Source: Nocardia wallacei
Lineage (GTDB): Bacteria > Actinomycetota > Actinomycetes > Mycobacteriales > Mycobacteriaceae
Direction of reading: 5' to 3'
NCBI RefSeq assembly: GCF_029868745.1
Contig: NZ_JARWOP010000292.1
Location: 1-47,297, forward strand
Length of the DNA stretch: 47,297 bases
Position numbers and translations under genes: made by a program. This document shows positions 23,810 through 31,661 of the stretch, piece by piece. Under the pieces are notes generated by a model, which searched no databases, had not been told where the DNA came from, and saw nothing but the letters and a program-made list of their open reading frames with translations. The number at the start of each line of letters is the position of its first letter. Positions within the stretch are counted from its first letter, which is position 1.

Positions 23810-24241
23810 TCATGCGGGGCGGATGTTCTTGTCCGGGGGTTCTTCGCGGTGGGCGGCGGGGGCTGTCGTGTTCGGTGTGGCGTGGGTGGTTTTGCGGCGG
23901 GTGCGCTTACCGCGTGCGACCTCGGTGGCGAGCGCGTCGAGCGGTTGTGCGAAGGGGGCCAGTGGGTCGGCGAGTTCGGCCAGCCAGGCGCGTGCGGTCT
24001 CCAGGCCGGCGCGGTCGAGGGCGTAGAGGCGCCGGGTGCCCTCCGCACGCACGAGCACCAGCCCGGCGTCGCGCAGCACCTTCAGGTGCTGGGAGACGCC
24101 GGGCTGCGAGATCCGCGTGTGGCGCTGCACGGCGGCCACGACGGCGCCCGCGGGCTGCTCCTCGGCGGCGACGAGTTCGAGGATGTCGCGCCGGACGGGG
24201 TCGGCCAGCGCCTCGAAGACCTTTGCGGGAGAGAGCCCCAT
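23810..24241 (-). CDS. ArsR-family HTH regulator
   Basis: A 143-residue winged-helix regulator: FEALADPVRRDILELVAAEEQPAGAVVAAVQRHTRISQPGVSQHLKVLRDAGLVLVRAEGTRRLYALDRAGL (about 9-85). It lacks the CxC metal site of ArsR/SmtB sensors, so it belongs to the metal-independent subgroup often paired with SRPBCC proteins. A disordered basic tail (KRTRRKTTHATPNTTAPAAHREEPP) ends the protein. Its ATG overlaps the stop of the upstream SRPBCC gene by one base, implying coupling. It probably binds the inverted repeat at 24911-24926. Confidence 0.92.
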   Translation of the reverse strand: MGLSPAKVFEALADPVRRDILELVAAEEQPAGAVVAAVQRHTRISQPGVSQHLKVLRDAGLVLVRAEGTRRLYALDRAGLETARAWLAELADPLAPFAQPLDALATEVARGKRTRRKTTHATPNTTAPAAHREEPPDKNIRPA

Positions 24242-24897
24242 CAGGACGGCTGATCGTCCTCGGGGACGGTGGTGTAGAACGACACCGTCCGCTCGGCGGC
24301 CGCGTGGGCGGTGTCCGGATCGTCACCGTCCGCGGCGGCCGCGTCGGCCCAGCCGCGGGCCGCCGTCCGCACGAACGCCAAGCCCTCGGGAGTCGTCGGG
24401 AAGGCTTCTCCCGCAGCCGGATCCACCGATTCCCCGCTCGACAGATGCAGGCCCAGCCCCATCAGCGCGAGATCCCAGCCGACACCCACGGCCCCGGGCC
24501 CGAACTGCGTCCACAGCTCCGGATCGACGTACGCCTCGTGCACCAGCTCGAGCTGCGTGCCGTCCCCGTCCGCGGTGAGAGTGACCGCGAGCCAGGAGAT
24601 CTGCGGCCCCATCTCCCAGGTGACGGCGAACCGCCGCGGCTCCTCGCACTCCTCGACGAGTCCCCCGGCGTTCCCCTCGATCTGGTAGCGCCCGCCGACC
24701 CGCAATTCGCCGCTGATCGGCAGGAACCAGCGCGGAATCCGCTCGCTGTCGGTGAGCGCGTGCCACAGGTCCGCCCGGTCGGTGCCGTAGGTGCGGCGGG
24801 CGACGGCGATGCGGGTGGGCGCGCCGTCGCGGGAACCGGTGCGGACCTCGCGCGCCACCAGTCCCGCGATGGCGGCCGGATCGGTGAGCAGGGACAT
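24241..24897 (-). CDS. SRPBCC/AHSA1-domain protein
   Basis: A 218-residue START-like (SRPBCC) protein of the AHSA1 family. The pattern IAVARRTYGTDRADLWHALTDSERIPRWFLPISGELRVGGRYQIEGNAGGLVEECEEPRRFAVTWEM is characteristic, as is the later GWDLALMGLGLHL. These small hydrophobic-pocket proteins probably bind or sequester a ligand; the partner here is the ArsR protein encoded just downstream. AAGGAGGT lies 5 bases before the ATG, an unusually strong ribosome site, so it should be well expressed when derepressed. Confidence 0.9.
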   Translation of the reverse strand: MSLLTDPAAIAGLVAREVRTGSRDGAPTRIAVARRTYGTDRADLWHALTDSERIPRWFLPISGELRVGGRYQIEGNAGGLVEECEEPRRFAVTWEMGPQISWLAVTLTADGDGTQLELVHEAYVDPELWTQFGPGAVGVGWDLALMGLGLHLSSGESVDPAAGEAFPTTPEGLAFVRTAARGWADAAAADGDDPDTAHAAAERTVSFYTTVPEDDQPS

Positions 24898-24910
24898 GAC
24901 TACCTCCTTG

Positions 24911-24926
24911 ATAAGTTTTTACTTAT
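24911..24926. promoter_or_regulatory. ArsR-type operator
   Basis: ATAAGT-TTTT-ACTTAT is a perfect 6-bp inverted repeat with a 4-base spacer, 14 bases upstream of the SRPBCC start. It matches the general ATAAnn...nnTTAT style of ArsR-family sites and would let the regulator shut off its own operon. Confidence 0.7.
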
Positions 24927-25062
24927 ATTAGCGGATGAGCCATCAGAAATGAACCCTTTCCACCCCGCGCGTTGGCAGCGGCCGCCGCCCCCTGCTGGCA
25001 AACGCGGTGCGAAAGTGCTGGTGAGAATGGATTTTCCGGGGCGGTGCGGTAATACTTGCCCC

Positions 25063-25773
25063 GTGACGGAGCAGACCGGGGAAGTCGTCGACGCGTCGGA
25101 CGACGACAACCCAGACACCTACCTCTCGCCGACGCGGACAGTGGGTAGCTTCCGCTTCTGGTTCGCCGACCAGCGGTGGGAGTGGTCCGACGAGATCTTC
25201 GCGATGCACGGCTACACGCCGGGCGAGATCGTGCCCACGACGGCCCTACTATTGGCCCACAAACATCCCGAGGACCGCGCGCATGTCGAGGAGATTCTCG
25301 AGGCGGCAGTGCGGTCCGGCGGATCGTTCTCCAGCCGCCACCGGTTCATCGACACCGCGGGCCGGGAACACCAGGCCATGGTGATCGCCGACCGCATCAT
25401 CGACAACACGGGCACCGTGATCGGCACGGCGGGCTACTATCTCGATCTCACCGACACCCTCGCCGCGCAGCGGCAGGAAGTACTGGACGAGACACTGCCC
25501 GGCCTGTACGAGTCGCGGGCCGTGATCGAACAGGCCAAGGGGGTACTGATGCGGGTCTACAGCATCAGCGCGCACCAGGCGTTCGACGTGCTCCGCTGGC
25601 GGTCGCAGGAGACCAACGTGAAACTGCGCGATCTGTCCGCGCAACTGCTGGCCGACCTGGAGACGGCCCAACCGCCGCCGCCGTCGGTCCGCAGCGACTT
25701 CGACCACATCCTCCTCACCGCCCATATCCGCGTCGGCCAGGAATACAACGACCCCGACACGGAAACCGCTTAG
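25063..25773 (+). CDS. PAS-ANTAR antitermination regulator
   Basis: The 236-residue protein joins a PAS_3-type sensor (about 20-140: FRFWFADQRWEWSDEIFAMHGYTPGEIVPTTALLLAHKHPEDRAHVEEIL) to a C-terminal ANTAR domain (about 150-210: ESRAVIEQAKGVLMRVYSISAHQAFDVLRWRSQETNVKLRDLSAQLLADL). ANTAR domains bind paired RNA hairpins and prevent transcription termination. Start choice is uncertain: GTG 25063 has no ribosome site but lies 7 bases after a TAATAC box at 25050, so the mRNA may be leaderless; ATG 25027 is the alternative. The RNA target is not evident nearby. Confidence 0.88.
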   Translation: MTEQTGEVVDASDDDNPDTYLSPTRTVGSFRFWFADQRWEWSDEIFAMHGYTPGEIVPTTALLLAHKHPEDRAHVEEILEAAVRSGGSFSSRHRFIDTAGREHQAMVIADRIIDNTGTVIGTAGYYLDLTDTLAAQRQEVLDETLPGLYESRAVIEQAKGVLMRVYSISAHQAFDVLRWRSQETNVKLRDLSAQLLADLETAQPPPPSVRSDFDHILLTAHIRVGQEYNDPDTETA

Positions 25774-25775
25774 CG

Positions 25776-27272
25776 TCAAGCGATCTCCCGGCGAACCCGG
25801 CCGCCGACCCAGGCGCCGAGCGCCTCCGCCAGCCCCTCGGCGCCGGGTTCGTCGGCGACCCACGCCGCGTAGCCGTCGGGCCGGACGAGAACGGCGGCGG
25901 GCGCGGCGATTTCACCGATGCCGGGAACGGTCCAGCGCTCGTCGCGGACGGCGATGTCGACGATATCGATACGGTCGCGCCAGGCGGACCCATCGGTTTC
26001 GCGGTTCCCGTTGCGGCGCAGCAGAATCGGCCGGCCCGTGCGCAGCAGTTCGCATACCCGGGTCTCGCCGGAGTCGGTGGCGAGGTCCACGTCGGGCACG
26101 CGCCGACCGGCCAGCGGGTGCTCGCTGCCGGTGTCGTACCGGATGTCCAGGGCGGTGATCATGCGGCCCAGCCGGTGCCGCGCCTGATCGGCGCCGATCA
26201 GGTCGCTCATGATGTCGCGCAGCGCGTCGGTGTGCGGACCGGGCCGCGACAGCGCCGTCTGCGCGCGGGTGTTGTGCAGCACGCGCGCCGCGAGGGGCGC
26301 GCGCTCGCTCTCGTAGGTGTCGAGGAGATCTCCGGAATCGTTGCCGCGCACGGCGATCGCGAGCTTCCAGCCCAGATTCACCGCGTCCTGCACGCCGAGG
26401 TTGAGGCCCTGGCCGCCCGCGGGGAAGTGGATGTGCGCGGCGTCCCCGGCGAGGAAGACACGCCCGGCGCGATACCGGTCGGCCTGGCGGGCGGCGTCAC
26501 CGTAGTGCGACACCCAGCGCGGGGCGTGCATGCCGTAGTCGGTTCCCGCGATTTCGGTGAAGCTCGCGTAGAAGTCCTCGAAGCTCAGCGTCGCGCCGCG
26601 CCCCAGCACCCGGTCGTACCGCTGCACCATGAGGCGGTACCAGCCGGGCTGGAACTGCACCACCGAGAAGTCGCCCACCCCGCGGCGCTGCGCGAAGACG
26701 GAACCGTCCGGCGGTGCGGCGAGTTCGACGTCGGCCATCATTCCGGTCATGGTGGCGTCGGTTCCGGCGAAATCGATGCCGGCGAGCTTGCGGACGGCGC
26801 TGCGGCCGCCGTCGCAGCCGACGAGGTAGGACGCGCGGAGACGACGCGGCTCCGCCGCACCGCCGACCTCGACCGTCACACCCGCCTCGTCCTGGCGCAG
26901 GCCGGTGACCGGCGCGCGCCACCGCACGGGAGCTCCCGATTCCGTTGCGCGACGGTCCAATTCCCGTTCGATCACCGATTGCAGGACCGCGAGCGTATAC
27001 GGGTAACGGGTGTCGAGATCGCTGAAATCCAATGGCAGACCGCCGAAATGCCCCGCCTGGATCGGGCGGCCCTGCGCCAGTAGCCCGTCGAGCAGCCCGC
27101 GCTGATCGAAGATCTCCATCGTCCGGGCGTGAATGCCCCCGGCACGGGATTCACCGGTCCGGGCGGGCAGCGCGTCCAGCAGCACCACGTCGACTCCGGC
27201 GAGCCGCAGTTCGCACGCCAGCATCAGACCGGTAGGCCCGGCACCGGCCACCACGACATCGGTTGTCTCCAT
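25776..27272 (-). CDS. FAD-dependent monooxygenase resembling rifampicin monooxygenase (Rox)
   Basis: A 498-residue class A flavoprotein hydroxylase. It has the FAD dinucleotide motif VVVAGAGPTGLMLACELRLAGVDVVLLDA (about 6-34), the second motif YLVGCDGGRSAVRKL, and AGRVFLAGDAAHIHFPAGGQGLNLGVQDAVNLGWKLA. The wording GESRAGGIHARTMEIFDQRGLL and the C-terminal thioredoxin-like tail match Nocardia Rox, which hydroxylates rifamycin, though related enzymes attack other aromatic substrates. ATG 27272 is chosen over GTG 27275 because AAGGAG is 6 bases upstream. It diverges from a TetR gene across three operators, so it is a likely inducible detoxifying enzyme. Confidence 0.9.
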   Translation of the reverse strand: METTDVVVAGAGPTGLMLACELRLAGVDVVLLDALPARTGESRAGGIHARTMEIFDQRGLLDGLLAQGRPIQAGHFGGLPLDFSDLDTRYPYTLAVLQSVIERELDRRATESGAPVRWRAPVTGLRQDEAGVTVEVGGAAEPRRLRASYLVGCDGGRSAVRKLAGIDFAGTDATMTGMMADVELAAPPDGSVFAQRRGVGDFSVVQFQPGWYRLMVQRYDRVLGRGATLSFEDFYASFTEIAGTDYGMHAPRWVSHYGDAARQADRYRAGRVFLAGDAAHIHFPAGGQGLNLGVQDAVNLGWKLAIAVRGNDSGDLLDTYESERAPLAARVLHNTRAQTALSRPGPHTDALRDIMSDLIGADQARHRLGRMITALDIRYDTGSEHPLAGRRVPDVDLATDSGETRVCELLRTGRPILLRRNGNRETDGSAWRDRIDIVDIAVRDERWTVPGIGEIAAPAAVLVRPDGYAAWVADEPGAEGLAEALGAWVGGRVRREIA

Positions 27273-27281
27273 CACCGTCTC

Positions 27282-27336
27282 CTTAACAACGTTAAGTTTG
27301 CTTTAACGATGTTAAGGAGACCAGAACGTTGTTAAG
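27282..27336. promoter_or_regulatory. Three phased TetR operators between the Rox-like gene and its TetR
   Basis: CTTAACAACGTTAAG (27282-27296) is a perfect 15-bp palindrome; TTTAACGATGTTAAG (27302-27316) and CAGAACGTTGTTAAG (27322-27336) are weaker copies. The three start exactly 20 bases apart. All follow CTTAAC-N3-GTTAAG, a typical TetR dimer site. Confidence 0.75.
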
Positions 27337-27367
27337 CTGTCAAGCAATCCAACGGAAAGAGGTGGCG

Positions 27368-28015
27368 GTGAAGCTCGACACCACGGTGATCGCCGAGGCC
27401 GCGCTGGGGCTGCTCGACGAGGTCGGCCTCGACGGCATGACCATGCGCAAGGTGGCCGCGGCGCTGGACGTGCAGGCCCCCGCGCTGTACTGGCACGTGA
27501 AGAACAAGCGCGAACTGCTCGACGCGATGGCGCAGGCGGTCTTCGTCTCCGCCGTCACCGGCGTCGAGGCGCCCCGGCAGGGCGAGAGCTGGCAGGACTG
27601 GGTGATCGCGCTGGCGAGCCGCCTGCGCCGCGCCATGCTGCGCCACCGCGACGGCGCCAAGGTGCTGGCCGGCACCTACGTCAGCGACGAAGCCATGTGG
27701 CGCACAGTGGAATTGACGCTACGCACGCTGGAGGACGCGGGATTCGCGCCCGCCGAGGCGCACCGCGTCTTCCCGATCATGCTGCACTACACGGTCGGCT
27801 TCGTCATCGAGGAACAGGCCCGCTCCGGCGCCGAGTACACCCGCGGCAACCCGTACGACGCCGACCACCTCGCCCGTGCCGTCGACGCCGAGCGCTACCC
27901 GCGCGCCGCCCGCATGGTCACCGCCGTCTTCGGCACCGATCCCGATGCCGAATTCGAGCACGGCCTGCGGGTCGTCCTCGCCGGGGTCCGCGCCGTGCGC
28001 TCACCGAGTCAGTAA
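27368..28015 (+). CDS. TetR-family regulator of the Rox-like gene
   Basis: A 215-residue repressor with an N-terminal HTH (VKLDTTVIAEAALGLLDEVGLDGMTMRKVAAALDVQAPALYWHVKNKRELLDAMAQ) and a TetR_C_1 ligand domain. The PALYWHVKNKRELLD turn is the same as in TetR proper and related drug-sensing repressors. GTG 27368 is preferred, with AGAGG 5 bases upstream; the open frame begins earlier inside the operators. It diverges from the monooxygenase gene and should regulate both. The last 7 bases overlap the convergent hypothetical gene. Confidence 0.93.
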   Translation: MKLDTTVIAEAALGLLDEVGLDGMTMRKVAAALDVQAPALYWHVKNKRELLDAMAQAVFVSAVTGVEAPRQGESWQDWVIALASRLRRAMLRHRDGAKVLAGTYVSDEAMWRTVELTLRTLEDAGFAPAEAHRVFPIMLHYTVGFVIEEQARSGAEYTRGNPYDADHLARAVDAERYPRAARMVTAVFGTDPDAEFEHGLRVVLAGVRAVRSPSQ

Positions 28016-28371
28016 CGGCCCCGCCGCGGCGGCACCGAATGCCCGACCTCACCGGCACCCCGCGAGGCCGCCGAGGTCACATCGAGAATCCGGGCCGCCG
28101 TCTCGCGGAGCAGGTCGCACAGCTGGGCGGTGCGGATCGAGCCGACGAAGTAGTCCACCTGGGTGTCGTCGGCGAGGCGGATATCGCATGCGTACCAGCA
28201 GTGACCGGCGGGCGCCGGCAGTTCCAGGGCGCAGCGAGTGGCCAGCTCGTACAACGCCGCGGCAGTTTGCGCGGGGCTGCCGGCATTGCCGACCTGCCAC
28301 CACGAAACGCCGTAGTCGTCAGGCCGGGAGATCGTCACCTGGTAGGTGAGCAACTCGCTAGCATCCGCCAT
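28009..28371 (-). CDS. Conserved hypothetical protein
   Basis: A 120-residue protein beginning MADASELLTYQVTISRPDDYGVSWWQVGNAG. It contains strand-rich segments (HCWYACDIRLADDTQVDYFVGSIRTAQLCDLL) followed by a disordered basic tail. No family is recognised and no motif is convincing. Three in-frame starts exist (28371, 28383 and GTG 28407); the innermost is chosen because the best-conserved-looking sequence begins there. It overlaps the TetR stop by 7 bases, convergent, and precedes the EspR-like gene on the same strand. Confidence 0.5.
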   Translation of the reverse strand: MADASELLTYQVTISRPDDYGVSWWQVGNAGSPAQTAAALYELATRCALELPAPAGHCWYACDIRLADDTQVDYFVGSIRTAQLCDLLRETAARILDVTSAASRGAGEVGHSVPPRRGRY

Positions 28372-28506
28372 GCCCAGGAACATACCGGACACTCGGCCAA
28401 TAGTCACTAGACAGCAAACATCCGCTGTTTCTGCGGGCGGATCGGGCCGCGTTCCGGGTTCGCCGCGAATTCGGACCGCGGGCGCATGTGCGGGGCGCTA
28501 TTCGCC

Positions 28507-28917
28507 CTACTCGGGATCGGTTGTCGGCAGTCCCTCGCTGGCCCGCAGCTTGTCGGCCATGGAGGTGAGCAGGTTCAGTGATTCCTCGGAGAGGTCGAAG
28601 GCCCGGTTCGATAACCGCCGCAGACCGTAACCGCGTAGGCGGGACAGCAATTCGAGGTCGTGGTCGATCTTGGCGGCGTAGACGTCGTCGGTGAAGTAGG
28701 CCGGGTCGACCTTGAAGAACCGGGCCAGCGCGGCGACGGTCTCCGGGGAGGGATTCTTGCGCCGGCCCGAACGCAATTGGGACAGATACGGTTTGGAGAT
28801 GGGGTGCCCGGCGGTGGTGAGCATGTCGGACACTTCGGCGTTGGTATGCGGCTTACGTCCCGGCGGATGCACCATGTCGAACAGTTTGTTCAGGCGTTCG
28901 GCGAAATCAGCCGTCAT
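28507..28917 (-). CDS. EspR-like HTH regulator
   Basis: A 136-residue protein strongly resembling mycobacterial EspR along its whole length: FAERLNKLFDMVHPPGRKPHTNAEVSDMLTTAGHPISKPYLSQLRSGRRKNPSPETVAALARFFKVDPAYFTDDVYAAKIDHDLELL. In M. tuberculosis EspR is an abundant nucleoid protein that activates espACD for ESX-1 secretion. Here it sits beside unrelated genes, so it is probably one of several paralogues with its own targets. ATG 28917 aligns with the EspR start; GGGAG lies about 10 bases upstream. Confidence 0.9.
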   Translation of the reverse strand: MTADFAERLNKLFDMVHPPGRKPHTNAEVSDMLTTAGHPISKPYLSQLRSGRRKNPSPETVAALARFFKVDPAYFTDDVYAAKIDHDLELLSRLRGYGLRRLSNRAFDLSEESLNLLTSMADKLRASEGLPTTDPE

Positions 28918-29058
28918 GAGCAGCCGAACTCCCTTCGCCGCACCGTGCCCCGATCCGGCCGACGCCGGTTCCGCCGATCTTAGCAAACGCCATCGCGGCG
29001 GGATGCCGAATCAGCAAGCAGCACAGGGCAAATCGGACGAAAGGGGCCGGTCGCGGCG

Positions 29059-29523
29059 CTAACTGCCGCGAACCGTGTCGAGCAGCAGTTCCAGACCGTG
29101 GTCCACCGTGGCGTCGACGATCTGCGGCGCGTCACCGTCGAGGTCCCGGTGCAGCGACCGCACCCCGGCCCGCGTGGCGACCGCGAACCACACCGAGCCG
29201 ACGGGTTCGCCGTCCTGCTTGTCCGGGCCGCCGACGCCGGTGACCGCGACGGCGATGTCCGCGCCCATCAGCTCCCGCACCCCGCGCGCCATCGCGACCG
29301 CGGCCGACTCACACACCGGCGAGCAGTCCGGCATCCCCAGCACGGCACGCTTGACCTGCGTCGAATACGCGACCACACCGCCGCGGAACCAGTCCCCCGC
29401 GCCCGAGGCCGCGCCCAGCGCCGCCGAGAGCCTGCCCGCGGTCAGCGATTCCGCGACCGCGACCGTCGACCCGCGGTCCCGCACGACCGCGGCGATCTCC
29501 TCGGCAAGGCGGCTGGTGTCCAT
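29059..29523 (-). CDS. CinA C-terminal domain protein (nicotinamide-nucleotide amidase-like)
   Basis: A 154-residue stand-alone CinA_C domain, of the type that hydrolyses nicotinamide mononucleotide to nicotinate mononucleotide and ammonia. Signature segments are TVAVAESLTAGRLSAALGAASGAGDWFRGGVVAYSTQVKRAVLGMP, SAAVAMARGVRELMGADIAVAVTGVGGPDKQDGEPVGSVWFAVAT. The N-terminal COG1058 domain of full CinA is absent, as in many PncC proteins. It follows a flavodoxin-like reductase gene with 21 bases between, suggesting co-transcription. Confidence 0.92.
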   Translation of the reverse strand: MDTSRLAEEIAAVVRDRGSTVAVAESLTAGRLSAALGAASGAGDWFRGGVVAYSTQVKRAVLGMPDCSPVCESAAVAMARGVRELMGADIAVAVTGVGGPDKQDGEPVGSVWFAVATRAGVRSLHRDLDGDAPQIVDATVDHGLELLLDTVRGS

Positions 29524-29544
29524 GGTCCCTCCCTCGTCGTGCGG

Positions 29545-30186
29545 CTACCGGTATCCGTCGGCGCGCAGCAGGCGGGCCAGATGCGCGGCGTTGCGCGCCA
29601 GCGTGGCGGTCGTCTTCGCGACCGCTTCGGGCGTGCTGTCGAGATCCTTGTAATCGGTTCCGCCCATGGCCTGGTCGTTCCAATACGTCGAACCCTGCGC
29701 GGGGATGGTGAATCCGATGTCGCCGAGCGCCTGGAACAGGTCGGCCGCGATCTTGTGCGCGCCGTCCTCGTTGCCGACGATCGCGGCGAGGCCGACCTTG
29801 TCGTACATCGCCGGGCGGCCCGCGTCGTCGGTGTTGGACAACTCGGCGTCGAGGCGCTCGAGCACCCGCTGTGCGATCGAGGACATGTGCCCGACCCAGG
29901 TGGGCGTCGCGATCAGCACGATATCGGCCGCGGCGACGCGCTCGCGGATCTGCGGCCACTGGTCGCCGTCGCCTTCGTCGGCGGTGATGCCGGGGCGGAC
30001 GTCGTAGTCCGCGACCCGTACCACCGAGCCCGCGACGTCGTGTGTGGCCAGTTCGGCGAGCACCTGCTCGGCGAGGAGATCGCTGCTGGACGGGTCCGGG
30101 GAGCGTTTCAGGGTGCACACCAGCGCGACCGCCGTGAGATCGCGAGTGTCGCTGCCGCCGTGGGGGTCGGGGTCGTTCGCCGTCAT
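29545..30186 (-). CDS. Flavodoxin-fold NAD(P)H-dependent reductase
   Basis: The 213-residue protein has a flavodoxin-like FMN-binding fold: AVALVCTLKRSPDPSSSDLLAEQVL (phosphate-binding loop), DIVLIATPTWVGHMSSIAQRVLERLD (isoalloxazine contact) and KVGLAAIVGNEDGAHKIAADLFQALGDIGFTIP. Such proteins reduce flavin or quinone-like substrates. A 24-residue unstructured start (MTANDPDPHGGSDTRDLT) precedes the domain. ATG 30186 is well supported by AAGGAGGCCGAG. It leads a short leftward operon with the CinA-like gene. Substrate unknown. Confidence 0.88.
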   Translation of the reverse strand: MTANDPDPHGGSDTRDLTAVALVCTLKRSPDPSSSDLLAEQVLAELATHDVAGSVVRVADYDVRPGITADEGDGDQWPQIRERVAAADIVLIATPTWVGHMSSIAQRVLERLDAELSNTDDAGRPAMYDKVGLAAIVGNEDGAHKIAADLFQALGDIGFTIPAQGSTYWNDQAMGGTDYKDLDSTPEAVAKTTATLARNAAHLARLLRADGYR

Positions 30187-30327
30187 CTCGGCCTCCTTCG
30201 GTCGTGATCGTGCGCGGTCCGTCTTCCTGCGCGTACCCGCTGATCCGGCAACCAACCGGTACGCCGCCGGGTGAGTCGGTGCGCGGGCGCGCGGCGGATG
30301 CGGGCAGGGGTGTGGGCGGCGCCCGCG

Positions 30328-31440
30328 TCAGCTCTCGCCGCGCTGCTCGACCCAGCGGTAGCGCTCCCGGCGGCGGTGGTTGTAGGCCGCCTTGCGCACC
30401 GTCGTATCGTCCTCCAAGCCGGAGCCGACCGCCCCGGCGACGGTGCCGAGAATCGTCGCGGTCAAGGCGATCGTCAGATAGTCGCGAACGCCCGCCGCAT
30501 GCCCGAGGGTCTTGCCGAGGAAATCCGGTGGGATGACGAGCAATACGGCCGCCAGGGTGAGCAGGTACAGGGTGGCGAAGAACGCCGCGCTACCGACCAG
30601 GACCGTGGCGACGGTGCCCGCGTTGCGCAGCCGCCGGTCCGGATCGCTTGTGGCGCCGACGTTCTCGTCGCGTTCCCAGAGACCGTGCCCGGCGATGATC
30701 CACACCGTCAGCACCGACAGGGCGGCGACGGTGCTCCCCGCCAGGCGAGCCGGGCCCAGCGCGGTGGCCAGCTGCCAGATCGAGGAGTAGAGCACCCCGA
30801 ACGCGGTGCCCGCGATCGCGCCGGCCAGTGCCGTGGACAAGCCCACCAGCAACTGCCACGGCCGGTTCGCCCGCACCATCCCGGCCAGCAGGTGCGCCGT
30901 CCCGAGCTGCGGGGAACGGAGCACGTGGACCTCGTCGTCGGTGCGGGCCCGTTCGACGCGCACCGCGCGGGAGCCCAACTGCCGGGTGAAGTCCTGGAGC
31001 AGGCCGGTCTCCGGCCGATAGCCGGGTTCCATCCGGGCGGTCAGGGCCGCAGCCAGGTCGGTGAGGCGGCGGCGCAATCGCAGGCCGCCCAGCGCGGGCA
31101 GGGAGACGAGCGCGACCCGGGAGTCGATGTCGACGGTAGCCATCACGAACCCGCGCGGGCCGCGCAACGGCAGATCGGTGACGCACAACGCCAGGTCCCA
31201 CTCGGTGGTGCGGACGCGTTCGTGTGCCTTGTCCACCAGTCGGTCGTAGTCGGGATACATGGCCTCGAACGGATCGTCGACCACTTCGGTCCGCCAGGTG
31301 ACCCGGTCGTCGACGCGGTTCGCCAGCACGCCGGGCAGGGCGTGGCCGAGGTCCCGGGCCAGCCGGGCGGGGAGGTCGGGGTCGGCGAGGATGCCGACCA
31401 CCACTGTCTCGCGGGAGCGATCGCGATCGTCCACCGTCAT
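30328..31440 (-). CDS. Membrane protein with N-terminal soluble domain, function unknown
   Basis: A 370-residue protein. Residues 1-170 form a soluble domain (VVVGILADPDLPARLARDLGHALPGVLANRVDDRVTWRTEVVDDPFE and DLALCVTDLPLRGPRGFVMATVDIDSRVALVSLPALGG), and about four membrane helices follow (WQLLVGLSTALAGAIAGTAFGVLYSSIW, LAGSTVAALSVLTVWIIAGHG, NAGTVATVLVGSAAFFATLYLLTLAAVLLVIP, YLTIALTATILGTVAGAVGSGL). No named family is recognised, though similar proteins occur across actinobacteria. GGAGGGCGGTGAC precedes ATG 31440. It has no evident operon partner. Confidence 0.75.
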   Translation of the reverse strand: MTVDDRDRSRETVVVGILADPDLPARLARDLGHALPGVLANRVDDRVTWRTEVVDDPFEAMYPDYDRLVDKAHERVRTTEWDLALCVTDLPLRGPRGFVMATVDIDSRVALVSLPALGGLRLRRRLTDLAAALTARMEPGYRPETGLLQDFTRQLGSRAVRVERARTDDEVHVLRSPQLGTAHLLAGMVRANRPWQLLVGLSTALAGAIAGTAFGVLYSSIWQLATALGPARLAGSTVAALSVLTVWIIAGHGLWERDENVGATSDPDRRLRNAGTVATVLVGSAAFFATLYLLTLAAVLLVIPPDFLGKTLGHAAGVRDYLTIALTATILGTVAGAVGSGLEDDTTVRKAAYNHRRRERYRWVEQRGES

Positions 31441-31661
31441 GTCACCGCCCTCCGCATGCGCCGCCACAGTCGTACTCGGGCGAGACCGGGCCCGCCCGCA
31501 CCGGCATATCCGCAGGGGCGGCGGCCAAACCTGGCACACCGGACCCGCTGTGCGACAAAGCATCCCGAGCCGCGCGAAATGCGTTCCGATGGCGCGAGGA
31601 TTCGCTTCGACGTACGATGCGGCCGTCCTTCCAGCGGTACCCGGCGAATCAGGTGGCGACA

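Noticed and set aside
25736..27275. Rifamycin-associated inverted repeat (RAE-type) upstream of the Rox-like gene
   Set aside because: The region was examined for a GC-rich inverted repeat of that type; the sites seen are AT-rich CTTAAC-N3-GTTAAG copies instead, consistent with TetR control.
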